Source: Bacteroidota bacterium (GTDB lineage: Bacteria > Bacteroidota > Bacteroidia > 2-12-FULL-35-15). Taken from it: a stretch of 50,959 nucleotides of DNA. The notes beneath the pieces are model-generated. The model searched no databases and was not told the origin of the DNA. It worked only from the letters and a program-made list of their open reading frames with translations. The DNA lies in contig SXIH01000052.1 in the NCBI GenBank assembly GCA_005772895.1, forward strand, positions 1 through 50,959, given 5' to 3'. This document shows, piece after piece, positions 28,177 to 35,517 of the stretch. Made by a program: the position numbers and the translations under genes. Each line of letters opens with the position of its first letter. Position 1 is the stretch's first letter.

Positions 28177-29046
28177 ATGAAGATTAGTGGTTTCACCATT
28201 GCTCGTAATGTTATCAAATACGATTATCCTATCGTTGAGGCCATAACGTCTATCCTACCTATCTGTGACGAAGTAATTGTTGCGGTTGGAAAATCTGAAG
28301 ATGATACATTGGGACTAATTAAGTCCATCAACTCTCCGAAAATAAAAATTATTGAAACCATTTGGGACGAAACACTTCGTAAAGGCGGAAAAGTGTTAGC
28401 AGTAGAAACAGATAAAGCATTTGCTGCTGTTGCGAAAGATAGTGATTGGGCTTTTTATATTCAAGGTGATGAAGTAATTCATGAAAAATATTTGCCCACT
28501 ATTAAACAATCACTCGAAAAATATAAGGATGATAAAACTGTAGAAGGTTTGTTATTCAATTACAAACATTTTTATGGTTCCTACGATTATATAGGTGATT
28601 CCAGAAGATGGTACAGAAGAGAAATCCGAGTAATAAAAAACGACAAAAATATTTCTTCTTATTTAGATGCTCAGGGATTCAGAAAAAATGGCGAAAAATT
28701 AAAAGTAAAACACATTGATGCATCTGTTTACCATTATGGCTGGGTAAAGCCACCGGAAGCGCAACAAGCAAAACAACAAACATTCAACAAACTCTGGCAC
28801 GATGATGAATGGATGAAAAAAAATGTTCCGGATGTAAGTGAATTCGATTATTCACAAACCGACTCGGTTGCACTTTTTAATGGAACACATCCTAAAGTAA
28901 TGCAAGAGCGTGTAAATAAAATGAATTGGAAATTCACTTTCGATCCTACGCAAAAAAAATTATCGCTAAAAGTAAAATTTTTGATGTTTATTGAGAAACA
29001 AACAGGCTGGAAGATTGGTGAGCATAAAAATTATAAAATTGTTTAA
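28177..29046 (+). CDS. GT2-like glycosyltransferase
   Basis: 289 aa. Begins ISGFTIARNVIKYDYPIVEAI, the usual start of the GT-A family 2 subgroup that acts on LPS core or surface glycans. ILPICDEVIVAVGKSEDDT and the DxD-like WAFYIQGDEVIHE region supply nucleotide-sugar and metal binding. The C-terminal half has conserved aromatic and basic residues (YHYGWVKPPEAQQAKQ). There are no TM helices, so it is cytoplasmic or peripheral. It lies 6 nt after purB and one nt before the lipoprotein gene. The donor sugar is unknown. Confidence 0.85.
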   Translation: MKISGFTIARNVIKYDYPIVEAITSILPICDEVIVAVGKSEDDTLGLIKSINSPKIKIIETIWDETLRKGGKVLAVETDKAFAAVAKDSDWAFYIQGDEVIHEKYLPTIKQSLEKYKDDKTVEGLLFNYKHFYGSYDYIGDSRRWYRREIRVIKNDKNISSYLDAQGFRKNGEKLKVKHIDASVYHYGWVKPPEAQQAKQQTFNKLWHDDEWMKKNVPDVSEFDYSQTDSVALFNGTHPKVMQERVNKMNWKFTFDPTQKKLSLKVKFLMFIEKQTGWKIGEHKNYKIV

Positions 29047-29047
29047 C

Positions 29048-30469
29048 ATGCAAAAGTATATTTCTTTTTTCTTCATCTGTTTAACTATAACATTCTTTTC
29101 CTGCTCTTCTGACTCAGGAAAAACTGACAAGGTAGTTGAAACAAAAGACACCATTCCTGCCAAAGAAAATTTTGCAAAAGGGCAATTAATTGAAAGTGTT
29201 GCCAACTTATTTGAAAGTTCTCAATCTTATGCACTTTATCTGCCTGCTACATATTCTATAGAAAAAACTTATCCAGTAATGTATATTTTTGATGCACACG
29301 GCACTGGCAAACTGCCAGTATCTATGTATAAAAATTTAGCGGAAAAATATGGTTATATATTAGTTGGATCTAACAATTCAAAAAACGGAACTCCTTGGGA
29401 TCAAACACAAATAATTGCAAACAATTTATTTTCCGATTCACAACAGCGCTTATCAATAAATACAAATCGTATTTACGTTTTAGGATTTTCCGGAGGAGCC
29501 CGTGTAGCAAATGCACTTTGCATGGCAAATGGTTCGATTGCAGGAGCCATTTGTTGCGGAGCGGCTGCTCCGGCAGCAAACAGTAAAGACCCAAGAAGCA
29601 ATTATACATTTTTAGGAATTTGTGGAAACCAAGATTTTAATTATATCGAAATGAGAAAATACGATATGGTTGATCTTGCGGGAAGACCGGTAAAACATGC
29701 ATTCATAGAATTTGATGGGAAACACGAATGGCCAAAAGAAGAAGTGATGGATGAAGCCTTTTTATGGAATGAACTGGGTGCGATGCGAAAGGATCCAAAA
29801 TCAAAAAATGAAGCATTTGTAAAAGAAAATATTGCCCGCTATTCAAGTCAAATTAAAAATGCTCAACAAAAAAATAATTTGTTTGAAGTATACAATCTTG
29901 TCAGAAGAACGATCAATTTCTTTGATGGCTTAACCGATTTAAAAGAATACTATGACATCTATCAACCATTAAAAGAAAATGCTGAAGTTGATAAACAATT
30001 GAAAAAAGAAGAAGAAATCTGGAAAAAGGAGGAAGAATTAAAAGCGTATTATACTGAAGGATTTCAATCAAAAAATATTGATTGGTGGAAACAGGAGGTT
30101 AATTCTATTAACAAAAAAATAAAATCAACAGGGTCTGATCAGGTTTTAATGTACAAACGCATACTCGACTATTTAAGCTTAGTAGCCTATTTGCAAACCA
30201 CAAATACAATGAAGCAACAAAACTTTCCCGCTGCAAAAATGTTTTGTCAAATATATCTAACAGTCGACCCAACAAACAATGAAGCGCACTATTTAAACGC
30301 AACTATTATGGCAACTGAAGGAAAAGATAAAGAAACCATTACTTCTTTGAATGAATGTGTTAAAAATGGCTTCGATGATATAGCTCGTATTGAAAATGAT
30401 AACACTTTTGTGAAAATTAAAGAATCCACTGAGTTTAAAGAAGTTTTAAAAACGATAGTAGAGAACTAA
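29048..30469 (+). CDS. lipoprotein alpha/beta-hydrolase (esterase-like) with helical C-terminus
   Basis: 473 aa from the ATG at 29048, which gives a clean lipoprotein signal (MQKYISFFFICLTITFFSCS, lipobox Cys near residue 19); the longer frame adds 19 unlikely residues. The ~55-260 hydrolase domain resembles PHB-depolymerase/feruloyl-esterase-type enzymes: YPVMYIFDAHGTGK, nucleophile GFSGGARVA, and His in FDGKHEWP. Residues ~275-460 are helical, including a TPR-like C-terminal part with NNEAHYLNATIMATEGKDK. It is anchored in the outer or inner membrane. The substrate is unknown. It is co-transcribed with GT2. Confidence 0.8.
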   Translation: MQKYISFFFICLTITFFSCSSDSGKTDKVVETKDTIPAKENFAKGQLIESVANLFESSQSYALYLPATYSIEKTYPVMYIFDAHGTGKLPVSMYKNLAEKYGYILVGSNNSKNGTPWDQTQIIANNLFSDSQQRLSINTNRIYVLGFSGGARVANALCMANGSIAGAICCGAAAPAANSKDPRSNYTFLGICGNQDFNYIEMRKYDMVDLAGRPVKHAFIEFDGKHEWPKEEVMDEAFLWNELGAMRKDPKSKNEAFVKENIARYSSQIKNAQQKNNLFEVYNLVRRTINFFDGLTDLKEYYDIYQPLKENAEVDKQLKKEEEIWKKEEELKAYYTEGFQSKNIDWWKQEVNSINKKIKSTGSDQVLMYKRILDYLSLVAYLQTTNTMKQQNFPAAKMFCQIYLTVDPTNNEAHYLNATIMATEGKDKETITSLNECVKNGFDDIARIENDNTFVKIKESTEFKEVLKTIVEN

Positions 30470-30506
30470 AATCCCTATTTTCTATTTACTTTTCCCCAAT
30501 AACTAC

Positions 30507-31199
30507 CTACATCATTCCTTCATCCGAAAAACTATAAAATCCATTTTCTGTGATGATTAAATGATCCAACAATGGAATCTCCATTAGCTTTCCGGCTTCC
30601 TTAATATTTTTTGTAATCCGCATATCTGCTTCACTGGGTTTTAAATTTCCTGAAGGATGATTGTGACAGATAATAATTGAGCTAGCATAATTTTCTACTG
30701 CAGCTTTAAATATAATTTTTGTATCCACTACCGTTCCGGAAACACCTCCACGCGAAATCAATTCTTTTTTTAATACCCTATTCGCTCTATTTAAAATCAA
30801 GAGCCAAAATTCTTCATGAGGCAAATCAATCAAAATGGGTTTCATTATATCAAACACATCTTTGCTGATTGAAATTTTATCGCGTTTTACAGCCTCTGTT
30901 TCTTTTCTTCTTCTACCCAATTCCAAAGCAGCCATTACACTTATTGCTTTAGCTTCTCCAATCCCTTTAAATTTTACAAGCTCTCCAACCCCTAACTTTC
31001 CTAAATCATTTAGATTATTTCCCACACTTGATAAAATTCTTTTTGAAAGTTCCACAGCGGTTTCATCTTTACTCCCCGAACCAATTAAAATGGCAATCAA
31101 TTCTGCCTCCGTTAAAACATGTCTGCCCTTCTCCATCAACTTCTCTCTCGGACGATCTTCCTCTGCCCATGATTTTATTCCTAATTTGTTTTCTTCCAT
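30507..31199 (-). CDS. radC: RadC-family (JAB/MPN) protein
   Basis: 230 aa, normal for RadC. N-terminal helix-hairpin-helix segment (LGKLGVGELVKFKGIGEAKAI), then the JAB domain with SRGGVSGTVVDTKIIFKAA and the JAMM metal motif HNHPSGNLKPSEADMRITK. Despite the name, a direct repair role is doubtful; the fold is a metalloprotease-like/MPN fold. It is convergent with the esterase gene. Confidence 0.95.
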   Translation of the reverse strand: MEENKLGIKSWAEEDRPREKLMEKGRHVLTEAELIAILIGSGSKDETAVELSKRILSSVGNNLNDLGKLGVGELVKFKGIGEAKAISVMAALELGRRRKETEAVKRDKISISKDVFDIMKPILIDLPHEEFWLLILNRANRVLKKELISRGGVSGTVVDTKIIFKAAVENYASSIIICHNHPSGNLKPSEADMRITKNIKEAGKLMEIPLLDHLIITENGFYSFSDEGMM

Positions 31200-31240
31200 A
31201 GATTCTCCAACTAATAATGGTTAATTCTTACGACTCTTTT

Positions 31241-31413
31241 TAAACACATAGACACATAGTTTTTCAAGCACTGTATTTTCTGTTTTTTCATAGTAGAAGC
31301 TTTGCTTCTCATAGACATAATATTTAATTAGAGAAATCTCTCTGAGTAAAAATTTATTTTTCTATGTAATATAAACAAACCCTTTTCCTTTTTTCTATGT
31401 GACTATGTGTTTA
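31241..31413. repeat. intergenic repeat element with 19-bp inverted ends
   Basis: The ends TAAACACATAGACACATAG (31241-31259) and CTATGTGACTATGTGTTTA (31395-31413) are inverted copies with one mismatch. Between them lie smaller hairpins (AGAAGC/GCTTCT and GAGA/TCTC). The shape is MITE-like, and I recall similar CTATGTG..CTATGTG wording as a dispersed repeat in Flavobacteria-type genomes. It accounts for most of the 329-bp gap between radC and rpsT. Confidence 0.65.
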
Positions 31414-31463
31414 ATTTTTCACACACAGAATAGGCTTAGTTTTCTATCCAAATTATTAAACAT

Positions 31464-31493
31464 AAAAAAAGGCTCCGCATAATTGCGGAGCCT
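31464..31493 (-). terminator. Rho-independent terminator of rpsT
   Basis: Perfect stem AGGCTCCGC (31470-31478)/GCGGAGCCT (31485-31493) with a 6-nt loop, followed on the minus strand by seven T. It starts 36 nt past the rpsT stop. Confidence 0.9.
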
Positions 31494-31528
31494 CAATTTA
31501 ATAAATAAACGTAAATATTTTTACGCTA

Positions 31529-31786
31529 TTATTTTTTTAGCGCGTTCACTTTTTTAGTCAGCTTTGATTTTAAATTAGCTGCCTTATTCTTGTGAATAAT
31601 ATTTTTCTTAGCTAATTTATCTACCATAGCAACAACTTTAGGAAGTTTTTCGGTAGCCGATTTTTTACTTTCGTCTGCTCTTAATTCCTTAACTGCATTA
31701 CGCATTGTTTTTGCTTGGTAACGATTTCTTAATCTTTTAGCATCGTTAGAACGGATTCTTTTGATACTCGACTTATGATTTGCCAT
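31529..31786 (-). CDS. rpsT: 30S ribosomal protein S20
   Basis: 85 aa, highly basic and all-helical, with the typical start [21 protein letters not shown] and the C-terminal [21 protein letters not shown]. It binds 16S rRNA in the body of the 30S subunit. The start is the Met at 31786; a longer frame from 31822 adds twelve residues that are not part of S20. Promoter TTTG-N18-TACTTTTG lies at 31896-31925, giving a leader of about 100 nt with a small hairpin TGTCAA/TTGACA (31805-31821) just before the gene, which may be a regulatory leader. Monocistronic. Confidence 0.96.
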   Translation of the reverse strand: MANHKSSIKRIRSNDAKRLRNRYQAKTMRNAVKELRADESKKSATEKLPKVVAMVDKLAKKNIIHKNKAANLKSKLTKKVNALKK

Positions 31787-31895
31787 TTTTCTTTTTTTTT
31801 CAGCTGTCAATTTTCTTGACAAACTATTTTCTATTTATTACAGTCTTTCCAATTTTCGTAGCCCTTCTTCCAAGGAACACTTTGTTTGGGGGTCA

Positions 31896-31925
31896 CAAAA
31901 GTAGCAATTATTTCTTGTCTTCAAA
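31896..31925 (-). promoter_or_regulatory. rpsT promoter, Bacteroidota type
   Basis: The minus strand reads TTTG (31922-31925), 18 nt, then TACTTTTG (31896-31903). This fits both halves of the Bacteroidota primary-sigma promoter (TTTG and TAnnTTTG). It is the clearest promoter in the window. Confidence 0.7.
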
Positions 31926-32313
31926 GCTTTTTTCAAAAAAATACCCTTAGCTAAACTATTGAAAATACCCTTTAAAAAAGGTTATTTCCTTTAGGTTTAG
32001 AAAAATCTCATTAATAAATTTATTTATTATCTTTATAATCAGATAGTTAAATGAATTATGGATGAAAATTAATCGTGTTGGGTAAGAGATTGGCTTCGAA
32101 TTATGCTTTATGCAAAACTTCCTTGAAGAATAACTTTATCGCAGGAAAAGCTAAAATAAACCCAAGGAAAAATATCATTTTTCACATGAAATTGACACCA
32201 TTAATGCCTGTCTCTTCTGAAAAAACCTGACTGCTTAAAATTGTTTAGAATTACGTTTCCAATTTTTCCAGAAAAAGTTACCCGAAAATTTATAAAATCT
32301 TCGAATTTTGTCC
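31926..32313. other. AT-rich intergenic stretch, no gene seen
   Basis: Together with its flanks it forms the ~700-bp gap between rpsT and ppsA. I see no ORF with coding character, no tRNA fold and no strong repeat in it. It may contain decayed sequence. The change from the housekeeping side to the accessory side of the window happens here. Confidence 0.5.
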
Positions 32314-32356
32314 AAAAAAAAATACGGCATACCAAGTTTAAAACTTGATGATGCCG
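32314..32356 (-). terminator. terminator-like hairpin downstream of ppsA
   Basis: Nested stems CGGCAT (32325-32330)/ATGCCG (32351-32356) and CAAGTTT (32333-32339)/AAACTTG (32341-32347), followed on the minus strand by TATTTTTTTTT. It is ~165 nt past the ppsA stop, so it either ends a long 3' UTR or belongs to an element lost from here. Confidence 0.6.
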
Positions 32357-32522
32357 CTTTGGTAGAATCCACCGACAAAATCTCGAACCAACTTTTAAAA
32401 GTTATTGAGATTATGCCAATTTAATGCAATATATTTCAACACCATATGTAAAGTAAATCCTTCCTTTTTAAAAATGTCTGTCAGATAAAATTATAGCTAT
32501 TACCTAAAAGAGAATTAATTTC

Positions 32523-34958
32523 TTAGGCTGCAATTTTTAACATATTTTCAATCTGTTTTATACTATTTAATGTTTTTAAAAGTGCGTCAGGAGTTACAGA
32601 TATTGAATTTATACCTTCCTGGACTAAAAACTGGGCAAAATCAGGAAAATCGGAAGGGCCTTGTCCGCAAATACCAACTTTTGTACCTGTTTTTTTAGAA
32701 GTTTGTATTAATTTTTTAATTAACATTTTAATTGCTTCATTCCTTTCGTCATACAAATGAGCAACTAGGGCAGAGTCACGATCTAAACCCAATGTAAGTT
32801 GAGTTAAGTCATTTGATCCGATTGAAAACCCATCAACATGTTTTGAAAATTCTTCCGCTAGTATTATATTTGAAGGTAGCTCGGCCATAAGATATACCTC
32901 TAGGCCATCTGACCCTCTTTCTAAGCCGAATTCTTTCATAACTTCAATGACTCTTTCGCATTCTTTTACTGTTCTGCAAAATGGAATCATTACAATTACA
33001 TTCTTAAGTCCGTACAATTCCCTAACTCTTTTAATTGCCTCACATTCCATTCCAAACGCTTCTTTGTAAGCTTCAGAATAGTACCTGGAAGCGCCCCTCC
33101 ATCCAATCATTGGATTTTCTTCGGTTGGCTCAAAATATTTTCCTCCCAGTAAATTAGCATATTCATTTGTTTTAAAATCTGAAAATCGTACAATTACTTT
33201 ATTGGGGAAAAATGCAGCCCCAATTTTAGCAATACCGTATGAAAGTTTGCTAACAAAAAAATCTCTTTCATCTTTAAACCCTTCAATTAATTTTTCAATT
33301 CGTTGAGATAATTGTTGATCCCCAATTTTTCGATGTCTTAAAAGGGCCAAAGGATGAGCTTGAATATAGTTATTAATAATAAATTCTTCTCGTGCTAAGC
33401 CAACACCTGCATTTGGCAAATGTGAAAATTTAAATGCCAAGTCAGGTGAGGCAACATTAAGCATTATTGGAGTTGCAGAAGATGGAACTAAATTTAAATC
33501 TATTTCAATTATTTCAAAATCAATTTTACCTGTGTAAATAAAACCAACATCCCCTTGAGCACATGATGCTGTTATCAATTCTCCATTTTTTAATTTCTCT
33601 GTGGCATCATTTGTTCCTACAATCGCTGGAATACCCATTTCACGTGCTACAATTGCAGCATGACATGTTCTGCCCCCTTTGTTTGTAATAATTGCTGAAG
33701 CTTTTTTCATAATTGGCTCCCAATCAGGATCAGTCATATCTGTTACAAGTACTTCACCTTCTTTGAATTCTGAAGGGTCAATTCCCCCCTCCCTTTTATC
33801 AAGACTATGAAGGATTTTTACGTTTCCTGATCCAATTCCATCTCCAACCGCAATTCCTTTAGCTATTATATTTTTTTCATCGGCATTTTTAATTTTGTAC
33901 TCACGTATTTTGCCATGATCTTTTCGTGAATGAATTGTTTCAGGCCTTGCTTGAACGATAAAAAGTTCTTTAGATAATCCATCAAATGCCCACTCAATAT
34001 CCATTGGACACCAGTGCTCTTTTAATGATGAATAATACGCTTCGATTTTTACAACCCATTTTGATAATTGTAAAATTACATCGTCATCAATGCAAAACGT
34101 TTGTTGTTGTTTGATAGGAACAGATATAATTTTAGTTTTTTCCAAAGTACCTGTGCTATAAACCATTTTCTGCAATTTTTGTCCAAGTTTTTTTTCAATA
34201 ATAGACATAAAACCTTGTTTTAAAGTAGGTTTAAAAACAATGAATTCATCGGGAGATACTGATCCCTGAACCAACATTTCTCCCAGTCCCCAAGCTCCAT
34301 TTATTAAAACAACATCTTTGAATCCACTTTCGGTATCTAACGAAAATGCGACTCCAGAAGCTCCTAAATCTGACCTAACCATTTTTTGAACGCCAACTGA
34401 AAGTCCAATTTCAAAATGATTAAAACCCATTGTTTCTCTATAGGAAATAGCCCTGTCCGTAAACAGCGATGCGAAACAGCTTTTTACAGCATGCAATAGT
34501 GACTCCACACCCCGTATATTTAAGTAAGTATCTTGTTGTCCGGCAAATGAAGCGTCAGGAAGGTCTTCTGCAGTAGCGGAAGATCGAACAGCAACGTCTA
34601 CATCCCGTAAATTATATTTTTGGGACAGTTCATCATATGCTTTCTCAATGTCTGCTTTAAGTTCTTCTGAAAATTTTCCATTAATAATTAATTGTCGAAT
34701 TTGAGATCCTGTTCTTCTTAACTGAGTAATGTCATTTATATTCGTAGCGTTAATTAACTTTGTTAGGTCTTTAAGAAGATCATTTTCTGAAATAAATTTT
34801 TCATAAGCCGCAACTGTAATTGCAAACCCTGATGGGACATTGACCCCTTGTCTGGAAAGGTTTTGTATCATCTCACCTAACGAAGCATTTTTACCTCCTA
34901 CAATTGGCAAATGGCTCATGTTCAGCTCTTCGAATAGCATTATATTTTTCGTTTTCAT
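32523..34958 (-). CDS. ppsA: phosphoenolpyruvate synthase
   Basis: 811 aa, standard length. Converts pyruvate plus ATP to PEP, AMP and phosphate for gluconeogenesis. Domains: ATP-grasp N-terminus (IVGGKNASLGEMIQNL, VAVRSSATAEDLPDASFAGQQ, and the QARPETIHS end); phospho-His swivelling domain ~375-460 with GGRTCHAAIVAREMGIPA; and the C-terminal TIM-barrel PEP/pyruvate-binding domain with GLAREEF, GWRGASRYY, GFSIGSNDLTQLTLGLDRDS and the catalytic Cys in GICGQGPSD. All key residues are present. It stands alone with ~560-700 bp non-coding on both sides, near IS remnants, which is unusual for a core metabolic gene and consistent with insertion or rearrangement. Confidence 0.96.
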   Translation of the reverse strand: MKTKNIMLFEELNMSHLPIVGGKNASLGEMIQNLSRQGVNVPSGFAITVAAYEKFISENDLLKDLTKLINATNINDITQLRRTGSQIRQLIINGKFSEELKADIEKAYDELSQKYNLRDVDVAVRSSATAEDLPDASFAGQQDTYLNIRGVESLLHAVKSCFASLFTDRAISYRETMGFNHFEIGLSVGVQKMVRSDLGASGVAFSLDTESGFKDVVLINGAWGLGEMLVQGSVSPDEFIVFKPTLKQGFMSIIEKKLGQKLQKMVYSTGTLEKTKIISVPIKQQQTFCIDDDVILQLSKWVVKIEAYYSSLKEHWCPMDIEWAFDGLSKELFIVQARPETIHSRKDHGKIREYKIKNADEKNIIAKGIAVGDGIGSGNVKILHSLDKREGGIDPSEFKEGEVLVTDMTDPDWEPIMKKASAIITNKGGRTCHAAIVAREMGIPAIVGTNDATEKLKNGELITASCAQGDVGFIYTGKIDFEIIEIDLNLVPSSATPIMLNVASPDLAFKFSHLPNAGVGLAREEFIINNYIQAHPLALLRHRKIGDQQLSQRIEKLIEGFKDERDFFVSKLSYGIAKIGAAFFPNKVIVRFSDFKTNEYANLLGGKYFEPTEENPMIGWRGASRYYSEAYKEAFGMECEAIKRVRELYGLKNVIVMIPFCRTVKECERVIEVMKEFGLERGSDGLEVYLMAELPSNIILAEEFSKHVDGFSIGSNDLTQLTLGLDRDSALVAHLYDERNEAIKMLIKKLIQTSKKTGTKVGICGQGPSDFPDFAQFLVQEGINSISVTPDALLKTLNSIKQIENMLKIAA

Positions 34959-35517
34959 ATGATTGAGTTTTAAGGTTTGATTAATTTATTTTTGGGTTGA
35001 CATCAGAATTATAATGACAATGAACGCAAGCAACAAAAGCATCCTCATTATGTCAAGTTTAGCTCTTTTATGGCTTCAGTTCTTTGTTACTTTTATCATT
35101 TCAATACACATGCCGCACTGTATTTGTCTGACATTCAATATATTATAATTTATCAAGAAATGATTTCTTTCCCAATTCGAGAAATTTTTCTCTTTTGAGA
35201 AAATAATTGGAGATGAAATAGTTGATATTAGTAACTATGGTCAACCCTCAAATATTCTGTAAGAGTTGTTACTATGAAAAAATCAGTAAAATAGTGCTGG
35301 AAAATCAGTAAGAAACATGCCAAACAGTAGTAAAGCATTGCAGATTTGCAACAGTACACTATTAAACTAAAAATTGGGGTTGAAAAAGAGGGGGCAGTTT
35401 ACAGCGATCTTTAGGGGGCAGTTTGATGAAATTTCCATACCATTATTTCGTTTTAAATTGACCTAGTATTTCGATGTAATTTGACCACCTATTTTGCTCG
35501 TGAAGATCTTATTAATC
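34959..35517. other. intergenic region with degenerate sequence and an IS-end remnant
   Basis: 560 bp with no credible gene. It contains a short direct repeat (AAAATCAGTAA twice near 35280-35315), a weak hairpin CCAATT/AATTGG around 35173-35213 and the G-rich double repeat at 35389-35424. No promoter for ppsA matches the consensus well. Confidence 0.55.
35389..35424. mobile_element. possible IS21-type terminal repeat remnant
   Basis: The 12-mer AGGGGGCAGTTT occurs twice (35389-35400 and 35413-35424), 24 bp apart, in otherwise AT-rich sequence. IS21-family ends carry several spaced copies of a ~20-bp terminal motif. No istA or istB remains, so this would be a solo end or scar. Confidence 0.35.

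Noticed and set aside
32361..32400. GGTTCGAGATTTTG on the minus strand, tRNA T-loop-like
   Set aside because: There is no acceptor stem, anticodon arm or D-arm at the right distances. The sequence belongs to the 3' region before a hairpin with a T run.
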